A stretch of 64,000 bases of DNA from positions 434,001 through 498,000 of the forward strand of contig JAUFOR010000006.1 of assembly GCA_040285745.1 (NCBI GenBank), read 5' to 3'. The first letter of the stretch is position 1. Every line of letters starts with the position of its first letter. The position numbers and the translations under genes were made by a program. This document shows, piece by piece, positions 47,183-54,619 of the stretch. The stretch is from Barthelona sp. PCE. Taxonomy: Eukaryota; Metamonada: BaSk clade. Under the pieces are notes generated by a model. The model was not told the DNA's origin. It saw nothing but the letters and a program-made list of their open reading frames with translations, and made no database searches.

Positions 47183-48040
47183 ATGCAAAGTTTCAGTCAA
47201 TTGGATTGGTCCAACATTCAGGGCCCCGTCAAGGCGGGCATTTTGGCCATTGCAGATTATATTGAGAACCTTGAGTTTAAATTTACTCATGAGATCGACA
47301 ATATTCACGGGTTATTGAATCAAATAATGGAGGGACATCAAGCGTTAGCTACGAACGACGCGTTGAAGATCACAAATGTATCATTAAAGAACCTAGAAGA
47401 GAAACTAACAGGTTATACCACTCGTGCAGGTTTTAACTCTCTTGTACACAGCGTGCGGGAGCTTGAGTCAACAGTTGCCAACAAGGTTGACAGCACACAG
47501 TTCAAGACTGTGGTTAAGCAGAAGTATTTTGACGATTTATTAGAGATGTTACGCAATGAAGTCCAGTCGTCTTTTGGTGGTATTCATAAAGCACTTGCTG
47601 ATAAGGTGAACCACTCCGAACTTGATGATTTTGCAAAACTGTCTGTTGTTAAAAGTGATTATAGTCGTATAAGTGATGTTCTTGATCAAATGACAGGTGA
47701 AATTCAAGAAGCAAAAGCTCATATAAGTAACCAGGAAGCTAGATTCACAGAGTTTGAAGGCGATTTGTTGCATTCATTAGATCAGGTTGTTGCAAAATTA
47801 GAAGAAAGTGATGCAAAAGTTACACAAACAGTACATAGTTTGGAAGATCTGAGAAGTACAACTGCACAGGATCTGGAAGACCTGGTGGCGTTTGCAAACT
47901 CCCAACAGGTACACTCTACAGCCCTTCGTAAGGATCTTGATGCTCTATGCTCTTTTAGTGAGAAATTGATGGCTGTTGTGAATCCCACACCGAGTATAGA
48001 CTCACCACGCAGTTCTCTTAAGGCAAGGACGCACTTCTAA
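47183..48040 (+). CDS. Coiled-coil protein, unknown
   Basis: A 285-residue protein from ATG 47183 (MQSFSQLDW). Nearly all of it after residue 20 is heptad-patterned alpha helix with frequent Glu/Lys/Gln (LKNLEEKL, LESTVANKVDSTQF, HSLDQVVAKLEESDAKV), so an extended coiled coil. It ends in a Ser/Pro/Arg tail. The frame opens at an ATG directly after the USP47 stop (47135), but that would add 16 hydrophobic residues. The TTTCATCGCTTTT just before 47183 resembles the local initiator pattern, so the later start is preferred. Function unknown; cytoskeletal or flagellar roles are common for such proteins. Confidence 0.65.
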   Translation: MQSFSQLDWSNIQGPVKAGILAIADYIENLEFKFTHEIDNIHGLLNQIMEGHQALATNDALKITNVSLKNLEEKLTGYTTRAGFNSLVHSVRELESTVANKVDSTQFKTVVKQKYFDDLLEMLRNEVQSSFGGIHKALADKVNHSELDDFAKLSVVKSDYSRISDVLDQMTGEIQEAKAHISNQEARFTEFEGDLLHSLDQVVAKLEESDAKVTQTVHSLEDLRSTTAQDLEDLVAFANSQQVHSTALRKDLDALCSFSEKLMAVVNPTPSIDSPRSSLKARTHF

Positions 48041-48063
48041 CAACAGTGTTAGTAAATATGTGT

Positions 48064-49242
48064 TTATTGGATTAGATCGTCTTGAGATTCTCCATAAATG
48101 TCGGCCTTACCCTTGAGCGTCGGTACATCAGTTTTCTTCAGTTCCTCGAAATGCTCCATGTCGTGCACGTACTCCTCAGCAATGGGGCAGTCATAGGTAC
48201 CCTTCTCGATAGTTCCGTCTGAAACAACGGAAAAGAACTCATCAAAGTCTATGAAGGCCTGCCACTTTCCGTCTCTGTACATCGTTTTGCGGGCCAAGCA
48301 CACTGCCCTAGACCTGGGGTGCACCGAGATGAGCTCGTATTCAGGGATAAAAGGAAGAAGGCGTTTGGTCATTTCACATAACTGACTGATGGAAGTTACG
48401 TTTTCCCACTCCAGAGCATCCCTTGCGTGTCCGACATAACTGAGCCCCTTGAGCTCAATGAAATCGGGTCGGCCACGATTGATTAGTTCACCGTATTCCT
48501 CTAAGAACCTGGGTTCGATGTTCATATGTCTTACGCACGTTAATCTGATAACCGTCCGTTCAGGTCTGGCACTAAGGATGTCGAGAGAAGCGAGAAGGCG
48601 CTCCCAGTAGTCCTTGTACACAGGGCGATCAATAGCTTTCAAAGCCTGTGAATTAGACGCATCAACACTGAGATACAGCTGTGTTACGGGTGTCAGATCC
48701 GCAATTGCCTGCGGGTGCTGCCCGTTGGTGACCAGGAATGTGGATATTCCCATGCCGTGTAGCTGGTTGATGAAAGTATTGACCTCAGGATAAAGAAGTG
48801 GTTCTCCTACAAGGGACAGGGCACAGTGCTTAATATCAAGGGAATCAGTAAGGCGTCCCATATCAACACCGGCGATGCCCTGGCGTTCTTTGATAAGGTG
48901 GTGCTGGGCTTTCAAACACTGGGTAAGTAGATCTTCAGCATTATCCATATCCCACTTCCATTCATCCTGATAGATGGGCGTACGCTGATGGCGCCAGCAG
49001 AAGACGCAGCGGTTCGAGCACGCAGCGTTTGTGCTCATCTGCATACATTTACCAGTACCAATATTATAGAATTGTTGTTTGTAACAGTATGAACCATCAA
49101 GTAAATACTTCTTCGTCCAGTCACAGAGCTTTACAGCACTGTGTGACCCAACGACCTTGTAAGCCTGACGTTTTAAGTCGTTTGTGAGTTCGTCTGTGAG
49201 TAAAGGATTGCTCAGATCTTCAATATCTGGAATTTCTGCCAT
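48064..49242 (-). CDS. TYW1: TYW1-type tRNA wybutosine synthase, radical SAM domain only
   Basis: A 392-residue radical-SAM enzyme. It carries AACSNRCVFCWRH with the 4Fe-4S cysteines C75, C79, C82 (CX3CX2C), the SLVGEPLLYPE segment, VTNGQHP, LYLSVDASN and ELKGLSYVGHA, all typical of TYW1/Taw1. The reaction condenses N1-methylguanosine-37 of tRNA-Phe with pyruvate carbons to make the tricyclic wybutosine core. Most eukaryotic TYW1 proteins have an N-terminal flavodoxin-like domain of about 200-300 residues; here only about 50 residues precede the radical-SAM core, as in archaeal Taw1. I start at ATG 49242; an upstream frame to 49368 encodes a hydrophobic stretch unlikely in a cytosolic enzyme. 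Confidence 0.88.
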   Translation of the reverse strand: MAEIPDIEDLSNPLLTDELTNDLKRQAYKVVGSHSAVKLCDWTKKYLLDGSYCYKQQFYNIGTGKCMQMSTNAACSNRCVFCWRHQRTPIYQDEWKWDMDNAEDLLTQCLKAQHHLIKERQGIAGVDMGRLTDSLDIKHCALSLVGEPLLYPEVNTFINQLHGMGISTFLVTNGQHPQAIADLTPVTQLYLSVDASNSQALKAIDRPVYKDYWERLLASLDILSARPERTVIRLTCVRHMNIEPRFLEEYGELINRGRPDFIELKGLSYVGHARDALEWENVTSISQLCEMTKRLLPFIPEYELISVHPRSRAVCLARKTMYRDGKWQAFIDFDEFFSVVSDGTIEKGTYDCPIAEEYVHDMEHFEELKKTDVPTLKGKADIYGESQDDLIQ

Positions 49243-49590
49243 GTGATTGTGTTTGGGTGCAAAAAACGCGTAAAAATAGCCAAAAAAAAAAAAGGTTGAA
49301 AGGAGAGATAAGCTGAAAAGCAGCGAAATCATTGGCTTTTTGTATGGGTACCGAATCATTACTGGCACAGCATTTTGAAGAATTTTACGTGGCTAAACAT
49401 TGATATCCGACCACAATAGTCAAGTTCTGAGGAGAGCATTCTGGACCTATGCCAGTCTCAGACGCTCACTAATATTTCTAGGCAAAGACTAGTTTAAAGC
49501 GGTATATTTCATGCAAAGAGGTGCTTTCAAAACAGAATAAAGCTGTTGAATCGCTTTTTACCTCTTACTTTTTGTTGTTTTGGATAATAT
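49243..49590. other. Divergent intergenic region
   Basis: 348 bp between TYW1 and the phosphatase-like gene. The part next to TYW1 reads as an open hydrophobic frame (to 49368) with a 12-A tract, which I treat as leader or promoter. No RNA gene recognised. Confidence 0.35.
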
Positions 49591-50202
49591 ATGCAGAATA
49601 ATCATTTGGCATCATATATTCCGCCCCCATCATTCGGTACAATTGCGACCGACCTGTACAGAAGCAACATCCCATCTGAACCCAATTTTTCTTTTCTCGA
49701 GCGTCTTTCATTAAATTCGTTTCTTGTTCTGGGCAGCGCTGTACTGGGTCCATCACTGCATGCATTCTCAGAGTTGAATGGAATCGATATTCTTCGAGTT
49801 CCCATTGATGAACCCAATGATCGGCTTGTTAAGCGCGCAATGGATCTTCTCTGCGACAGAGCATACTACCCATCAATGGTTATGTGCGTAGATGGGTTGC
49901 ATCTCACAGGGTTGTTACACGGAGCTATTCGAATTTTTCAAAGATGGAATTTCACAAGTATAATCGTTGAATACAGAGGTTTTGCTGGAATCAGCTCCCG
50001 TACAAACATAGAGTTATCTATGGAAATGCTTGATACTGATTTGATATCATTTCCTTCATGGTTAGCACTAAATAGGATTCCTGAAGAAGAACCGAAAGAG
50101 GATGATCCTCCATGGTTACATTATTTTGGTAAAAAGTACACACCAGTATGTTCAAAAAATGCTATTTTTACTGAAAAAAGCTTGCTCCCTTTGGACGATT
50201 AG
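49591..50202 (+). CDS. Siw14/OCA-like protein tyrosine pseudophosphatase
   Basis: A 203-residue protein of the Siw14/Oca atypical dual-specificity phosphatase family. It has the family opening PPPSFGTIATDLYRSNIPSEPNFSFL-like region (residues 11-36), the helix RAMDLLCDR, and the P-loop region followed by GAIRIFQRWNFTSIIVEYRGFAG. The P-loop reads MCVDGLHLTG (98-107): Cys99 is kept, but the preceding His is Met and the catalytic Arg position is Leu105. Loss of the CX5R arginine should abolish phosphatase activity. Yeast Oca proteins likewise include inactive members that act in complexes, and active Siw14 cleaves inositol pyrophosphates. The C-terminal 45 residues are acidic and species-specific. 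Confidence 0.8.
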   Translation: MQNNHLASYIPPPSFGTIATDLYRSNIPSEPNFSFLERLSLNSFLVLGSAVLGPSLHAFSELNGIDILRVPIDEPNDRLVKRAMDLLCDRAYYPSMVMCVDGLHLTGLLHGAIRIFQRWNFTSIIVEYRGFAGISSRTNIELSMEMLDTDLISFPSWLALNRIPEEEPKEDDPPWLHYFGKKYTPVCSKNAIFTEKSLLPLDD

Positions 50203-50218
50203 AAAAAAAACAAAAAAA

Positions 50219-51523
50219 TTATTCTTCTCCTTTATAAACAGGAACAAAATGTTTGAGTTCATTCATTAAATGATGAGTCTTCTCATAATCAAACAGATCA
50301 AAAGTCTTTTCGGCTTGCATATCAAATATTTCATAATTTTTTTGTTTAATATACTTCGATATACGTTCTTCTGTACTGCTATTAGAGAACCAAACTGGAA
50401 CAACTTTAGGCAATGAAGGTTCATAAGGTATTAATTCCAACAAATCATCCAGCAACGATCTATCTTCAGTATCAGTTCTACTTGCACTCTTAAACTCATG
50501 CAATTTAATATTTTGATGATTAGATTCATCAATTACTTTTGCTATTTCAGGTTGAAATTCAGAACTGAAGAGTAATTTAAAGAAATCATTTTCGATCAAT
50601 TTTGCCAACATAACTATACTCTCCATTAAGTAGACATTACCTTGAAACAATCGTTCAATTGAAAATAATTTGTTTTTATCAATTTGATCGCATTCAGGGA
50701 GAAAAGAATTAAGATAATTGATCTTTTCTTGTGGTAATAATCTGATGAAAGTGAAGGAATTTGCATGTTGAAACAAGTATGATAGTTTTTCTTGGTGTAA
50801 TACAGTTGTACTACCTTCTACATGATTAGGAAAACAATGTGTGAGCCCAGGGAAATTGATCTGCCCTGTTACTAATGATAGATGTTTGTTTAATGAAGTG
50901 GATTGTAAGTGTTCACCCCATTGCAATCCTGCCAGTTTTCTTGTTAATTCTTTTGTTCTGCTCCTCATAAGAGTAGACATTGTCTCTATTATGGGTTTTA
51001 ATTCTGTTTTCTGAACAGTCTTTCTCAGTTTATCAAACAATTCAGTGTTGAATGTTTTTGCTAGTTGTGATTTCTTTTCAATTATAACAACTTCTTCTTC
51101 TTCTTCCTCTTGCTTAGGTTCATCTTTCTTAAAAAATGGTGATAATGTTTTCTGTTTAGGATGAGAAGCAATATTTTTCCGCAATTTATCCCTTCGTGAA
51201 AAAGCAGATTTTTTTTTCAATGGTTTCCGCTTCTTAGTTACGTTGGCACGTTGTAACATTACCTTGTGTCCTGGCGAAAATGATAATTCTGGTTCCCATT
51301 CCGCCAAAAGGTTTTGTTTTGCAATAAAACCGTGTTGTGATGTTATGTGATCTTTTAGCTTGCTTTTGGATGTAAAAAATTGGTTGCATGCTCTGGATGC
51401 CTGTTTTTTGTTTAAAGAAGGTAAGCGACATACCCAACATTCTCCAGAATCATATACATGTTGAGATGGGGGTGCAACAGACTGAAGATCACCTCTAAAT
51501 TTCGATAGGCGCTTCGGTTTCAT
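50219..51523 (-). CDS. Zinc-finger protein with PCNA-interacting (PIP) box
   Basis: A 434-residue, mostly nuclear-looking protein. The N-terminus has a C2H2-like cluster (C29-X2-C32, C46, H59-X4-H64; DHITSQHG). A basic stretch (TKKRKPLKKK, 96-105) looks like a nuclear localisation signal. Residues 124-131 read QKTLSPFF, a canonical PIP box (Q-x-x-aliphatic-x-x-aromatic-aromatic) followed by Lys-Lys, then a Glu run. The C-terminal 270 residues are helical without known motifs. Known family is not recognised; the PIP box points to replication or repair at PCNA. The start is ATG 51523 after CACTTCACAGAG. Confidence 0.7.
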   Translation of the reverse strand: MKPKRLSKFRGDLQSVAPPSQHVYDSGECWVCRLPSLNKKQASRACNQFFTSKSKLKDHITSQHGFIAKQNLLAEWEPELSFSPGHKVMLQRANVTKKRKPLKKKSAFSRRDKLRKNIASHPKQKTLSPFFKKDEPKQEEEEEEVVIIEKKSQLAKTFNTELFDKLRKTVQKTELKPIIETMSTLMRSRTKELTRKLAGLQWGEHLQSTSLNKHLSLVTGQINFPGLTHCFPNHVEGSTTVLHQEKLSYLFQHANSFTFIRLLPQEKINYLNSFLPECDQIDKNKLFSIERLFQGNVYLMESIVMLAKLIENDFFKLLFSSEFQPEIAKVIDESNHQNIKLHEFKSASRTDTEDRSLLDDLLELIPYEPSLPKVVPVWFSNSSTEERISKYIKQKNYEIFDMQAEKTFDLFDYEKTHHLMNELKHFVPVYKGEE

Positions 51524-51964
51524 CTCTGTGAAGTGTAATGAGCACAGAAGAAACGCAAAACGATGTAAAGAGTGTTCTTAGCAAATACAAGTTTTTTTTC
51601 GCCTGTGTAGTGCGGATTCGGAATATTATCGTTACCCACCGTGAAAAATGATCCACAAAATGATCGTTAAGGTATAAATGATTGTATATCGCATTTTAGT
51701 GGTATTTAAAAATATTAGCTCAACATACATGGGTAATACATACATTTAAACGTACCTGGTATACGTGCAATTGACTTTAATTCGTGATTGATATGATTTA
51801 TTTTTTGGTTTCTTTTAAGGGATTTTGACAAATTTGTTTCAGTAATCTGAAGCATTATTTCCGACAGGTAAGTATGAACGAACTCTTTTCCACCAGTTTG
51901 GGGTTTGGGCTGTCTTCAAGTTTCTATCCTCTTTCAAGTTTCCAGGGACAAATAGCAGTTTCCA
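51524..51964. other. Divergent intergenic region
   Basis: 441 bp, AT-rich, between the zinc-finger gene and the Gid2-like gene. Nothing recognisable beyond presumed promoters. Confidence 0.35.
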
Positions 51965-53074
51965 ATGTTCCCAACAATTCCCAGACTGCAAAAGCGTGTC
52001 AATTTCGCCAAGCAAACTCTTCAAAATAGTCCTAAGAGTTTACAATCAGTTTTAAACAAGGTTTCAGCTTTGAACCGTCGCTACAAGGACGGTAAGCTCA
52101 CCCGAGAACAATATGCTGAGAAGGTTAAGAAGCCATCCCGTGATGTACGCAATATATCACAGGCTCTTGGTCAGATGCCCCAGCTCCTCACTACAATCAA
52201 AGTTTCTGATGTCGAGGCTGCTTCCAAGTCCCCAAGCACCGTCACAGGTCTTATTAGTGATGAAGCTCTTCGCGACTGTACCTATAAGGGAATAACTGAT
52301 TATTTATTGAGATCAACCAAGCCAATTATTGGTGATAATTTTGCAACTAACGCTGAACTGGACAAGGATGAATACAACATGGACTTTCTGCGTAAAGAAG
52401 CAATGATTGTTGATTCTATTCAATCTGGTGATTATGGACCACTTTTAAGATTTATGAACAACAACCAAAAACATTTTGATTTTGGCGCAGAAGGTTTCGG
52501 ATTCTGGATGAATGTTCATACTCGTCTTTATATTATTATGATAGAACATGGAGAATTTAGAAATGCCATAACATTCTTAAAGGAAAGTTTTTTGCAACAT
52601 TTTAAAACTTGCACTGAACATATCAAAAAACTGATTCGCCTTCTTATATTTGGCGACCGTATGCATCTGAGCCCTTTATATGAGAGTTTAAACAGTACAA
52701 CTAACCCTGACGTCATTATTGCATCTTTCCGTCTTCTTTATGCAAAGTTCGGCAACGTAGCAAAGGAACCACCACTGCAGGTACTCATTAAGAACGGATT
52801 GGAGCACATTAAGGACGTGAACGATCATCATAGTGCAGGTATTACTACTGCTGCTATTCCAAATATGTTTGTCGATGTAACAACATCTTTCCATTCCCAT
52901 TTTATCTGTCCGTTCACAAAGTGTAGTTCAGCAAACCCTGTTATGTTGAAGTGTGGTCATGTTGTCGCTGAGGATGCTGTTTCTATGATGTCTAATAGAG
53001 GAAGACGTTGTCCCATCTGTTCGCAATCTTTTAACAGTGGTTCTCACATTCCAATTGATCTTAATAAAATCTAA
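51965..53074 (+). CDS. RMND5: Gid2/RMND5-like E3 ubiquitin ligase subunit of the GID/CTLH complex
   Basis: A 369-residue protein. The middle (about 140-260) contains a helical CTLH/CRA-like region (MIVDSIQSGDYGPLLRFMNNN, FWMNVHTRLYIIMIEHGEFRNAITFLKE), followed by a degenerate RING at the C-terminus with C315, C320, C330, H332, C349 and C352. ANPVMLKCGHV followed by RRCPIC is the Gid-type RING signature (NPPM.L.CGHV...CPYC). This ligase degrades gluconeogenic enzymes in yeast and other regulators in animals. RMND5/Gid2 is preferred over MAEA/Gid9 because of the NPxM-CGHV spacing, though the two paralogues are similar. The N-terminus is basic and helical. Start ATG 51965. Confidence 0.78.
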   Translation: MFPTIPRLQKRVNFAKQTLQNSPKSLQSVLNKVSALNRRYKDGKLTREQYAEKVKKPSRDVRNISQALGQMPQLLTTIKVSDVEAASKSPSTVTGLISDEALRDCTYKGITDYLLRSTKPIIGDNFATNAELDKDEYNMDFLRKEAMIVDSIQSGDYGPLLRFMNNNQKHFDFGAEGFGFWMNVHTRLYIIMIEHGEFRNAITFLKESFLQHFKTCTEHIKKLIRLLIFGDRMHLSPLYESLNSTTNPDVIIASFRLLYAKFGNVAKEPPLQVLIKNGLEHIKDVNDHHSAGITTAAIPNMFVDVTTSFHSHFICPFTKCSSANPVMLKCGHVVAEDAVSMMSNRGRRCPICSQSFNSGSHIPIDLNKI

Positions 53075-53089
53075 GAGAGGTTTACTAAT

Positions 53090-54541
53090 CTAAAAAAATT
53101 TAGAGTGACTTTCTTTTTTGCTGAAGAATGTTTTATATAACATAGCCATTACTCCAGCAATAACAAACAGATAGAACAGCACAGAGATAGCGCTGGGACC
53201 CTCTGTGAGTTTATCAGCTGCTGTTGAACTGTGAGTTTTTATGTAATGTAATTCCTGTGCAATGTTACTTATTGAGCTGGTTAAACGGTCAATTTTATCA
53301 GTTAAACTACTGACATCGACACTGATCGAGTCAAGCTTGGTACTTGAAAGACGTTGTGATCCTTTAATGTTACTGATTTCATCCGACATAATTTTTAACT
53401 TACCTCCTAATAATTCCCTGTTATTATCACCATTTCCACGCATGAGGTTCAGGTCGTTGCTAAGTTCATCGATCTTTGAGTTCAACAGTTGACGGTATTC
53501 CTTAGCAGCGTTAATATGTGCGTTCAACGGTGCAATTACCTTTTCAATCTTCATGAGCTCATCCATCACAACGTCTGGAACATCAACAGTGATAATTGGT
53601 TCAGAAGGAATAGCAGCAGTTGTTTTTTTGATCTTTGAGATCTCAACTGGATTGGGTTTCTCCATTTCCTTCTGTTTCTCCTCAATTTTTTTAACCAACT
53701 CGTTGTCGGCCTTTGCAGGTTCTTCCTCCTTAGTTTCCTCATCACCGTCATCTTCATAGTCCGAGAAATGGTTATTAACCACATCATTTTCTTTTTCTTT
53801 TTCTTTTTCGTCATGAACATGCATTTTCACATAATTGAGCTGGTGGATGTCAGCGACGTCACCAGTGGCAGCAGTTACACCGACGTGGAATGCTTCAGGA
53901 AGAACAACATCACCAACACCACATTCGACAAAAGCACCATCAGTTTTGTATTGTAATCTTAACCTGTTTTCTTTAATAGTTACGCGTACTGTGAATTCTG
54001 GTGCGTTTCTGAAGTGAACACGGCACCCAAAAGCTTCATTTGACATATTATCATCATCAACACTGTAATCGATAGTTCCATCATTTGAAAAAACTTGAAG
54101 ACGGGGAAGTAGATTAAAATTAGATCTAGAATTGGGGAAATCATCAATTATAATTGCTGTACCTACGAATCGAGTTGGTCCACCCATAGTAGTGCCTTGA
54201 TCCATGCGATCACTCAACCACACAGCCATACCATCTCCACCAGAAAGTTTGGCACCGTGGATTGACATGCTAACATCCATATCGAATGATTTTGATTCAA
54301 CTTTATCTGTATTCCAAACGTAACCAACTCTGTTTGTTTGTAAACTTGTAATAAAGACTTTGTTTTGATCCCACACTACCGAGCCGCCTGATAGCCAGTT
54401 TTTAGGGTACGAGCGAAAGGCACCATGAAGAAAAGGTGCTTCTAAGTTACGATTTGGTGGAGTTCCCAATGCACAAGCGATTAATGCGCAAAACAACACG
54501 AACAACCGATATATGTGCGTTTTTTTATGAGACAAAGCCAT
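53090..54541 (-). CDS. L-type lectin, ERGIC-53/LMAN1-like cargo receptor
   Basis: A 483-residue type I membrane protein. Signal peptide about 1-26 (LFVLFCALIACALG); L-type lectin domain about 30-245 with APFLHGAFRSYPKNWLSGGSV-like opening, GDGMAVWLSD, GTAIIIDDFPN and a final VGVTAATGD; acidic linker; coiled coil (about 290-440); one membrane helix (SVLFYLFVIAGVMAMLY); short cytosolic tail ending KKESHSKFF. ERGIC-53 carries glycoproteins from ER to Golgi. The terminal FF is the COPII export signal, and the -3 Lys recalls the KKFF tail of ERGIC-53. The coiled coil suits oligomerisation. Subtle point: VIP36-type lectins lack this coiled coil. Confidence 0.85.
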   Translation of the reverse strand: MALSHKKTHIYRLFVLFCALIACALGTPPNRNLEAPFLHGAFRSYPKNWLSGGSVVWDQNKVFITSLQTNRVGYVWNTDKVESKSFDMDVSMSIHGAKLSGGDGMAVWLSDRMDQGTTMGGPTRFVGTAIIIDDFPNSRSNFNLLPRLQVFSNDGTIDYSVDDDNMSNEAFGCRVHFRNAPEFTVRVTIKENRLRLQYKTDGAFVECGVGDVVLPEAFHVGVTAATGDVADIHQLNYVKMHVHDEKEKEKENDVVNNHFSDYEDDGDEETKEEEPAKADNELVKKIEEKQKEMEKPNPVEISKIKKTTAAIPSEPIITVDVPDVVMDELMKIEKVIAPLNAHINAAKEYRQLLNSKIDELSNDLNLMRGNGDNNRELLGGKLKIMSDEISNIKGSQRLSSTKLDSISVDVSSLTDKIDRLTSSISNIAQELHYIKTHSSTAADKLTEGPSAISVLFYLFVIAGVMAMLYKTFFSKKESHSKFF

Positions 54542-54619
54542 TAAAAAACTTTAAAAAACTTGAATTTGAAGAAAAAACGAAAAACGAACATTCTTGTTTA
54601 CTTAGATAAAATAAATTAA

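Noticed and set aside
49243-49368. N-terminal 42-residue hydrophobic extension of TYW1 as a signal anchor
   Set aside because: TYW1 is a soluble tRNA-modifying enzyme; the extension includes a homopolymeric A tract on the plus strand and is better read as leader sequence.
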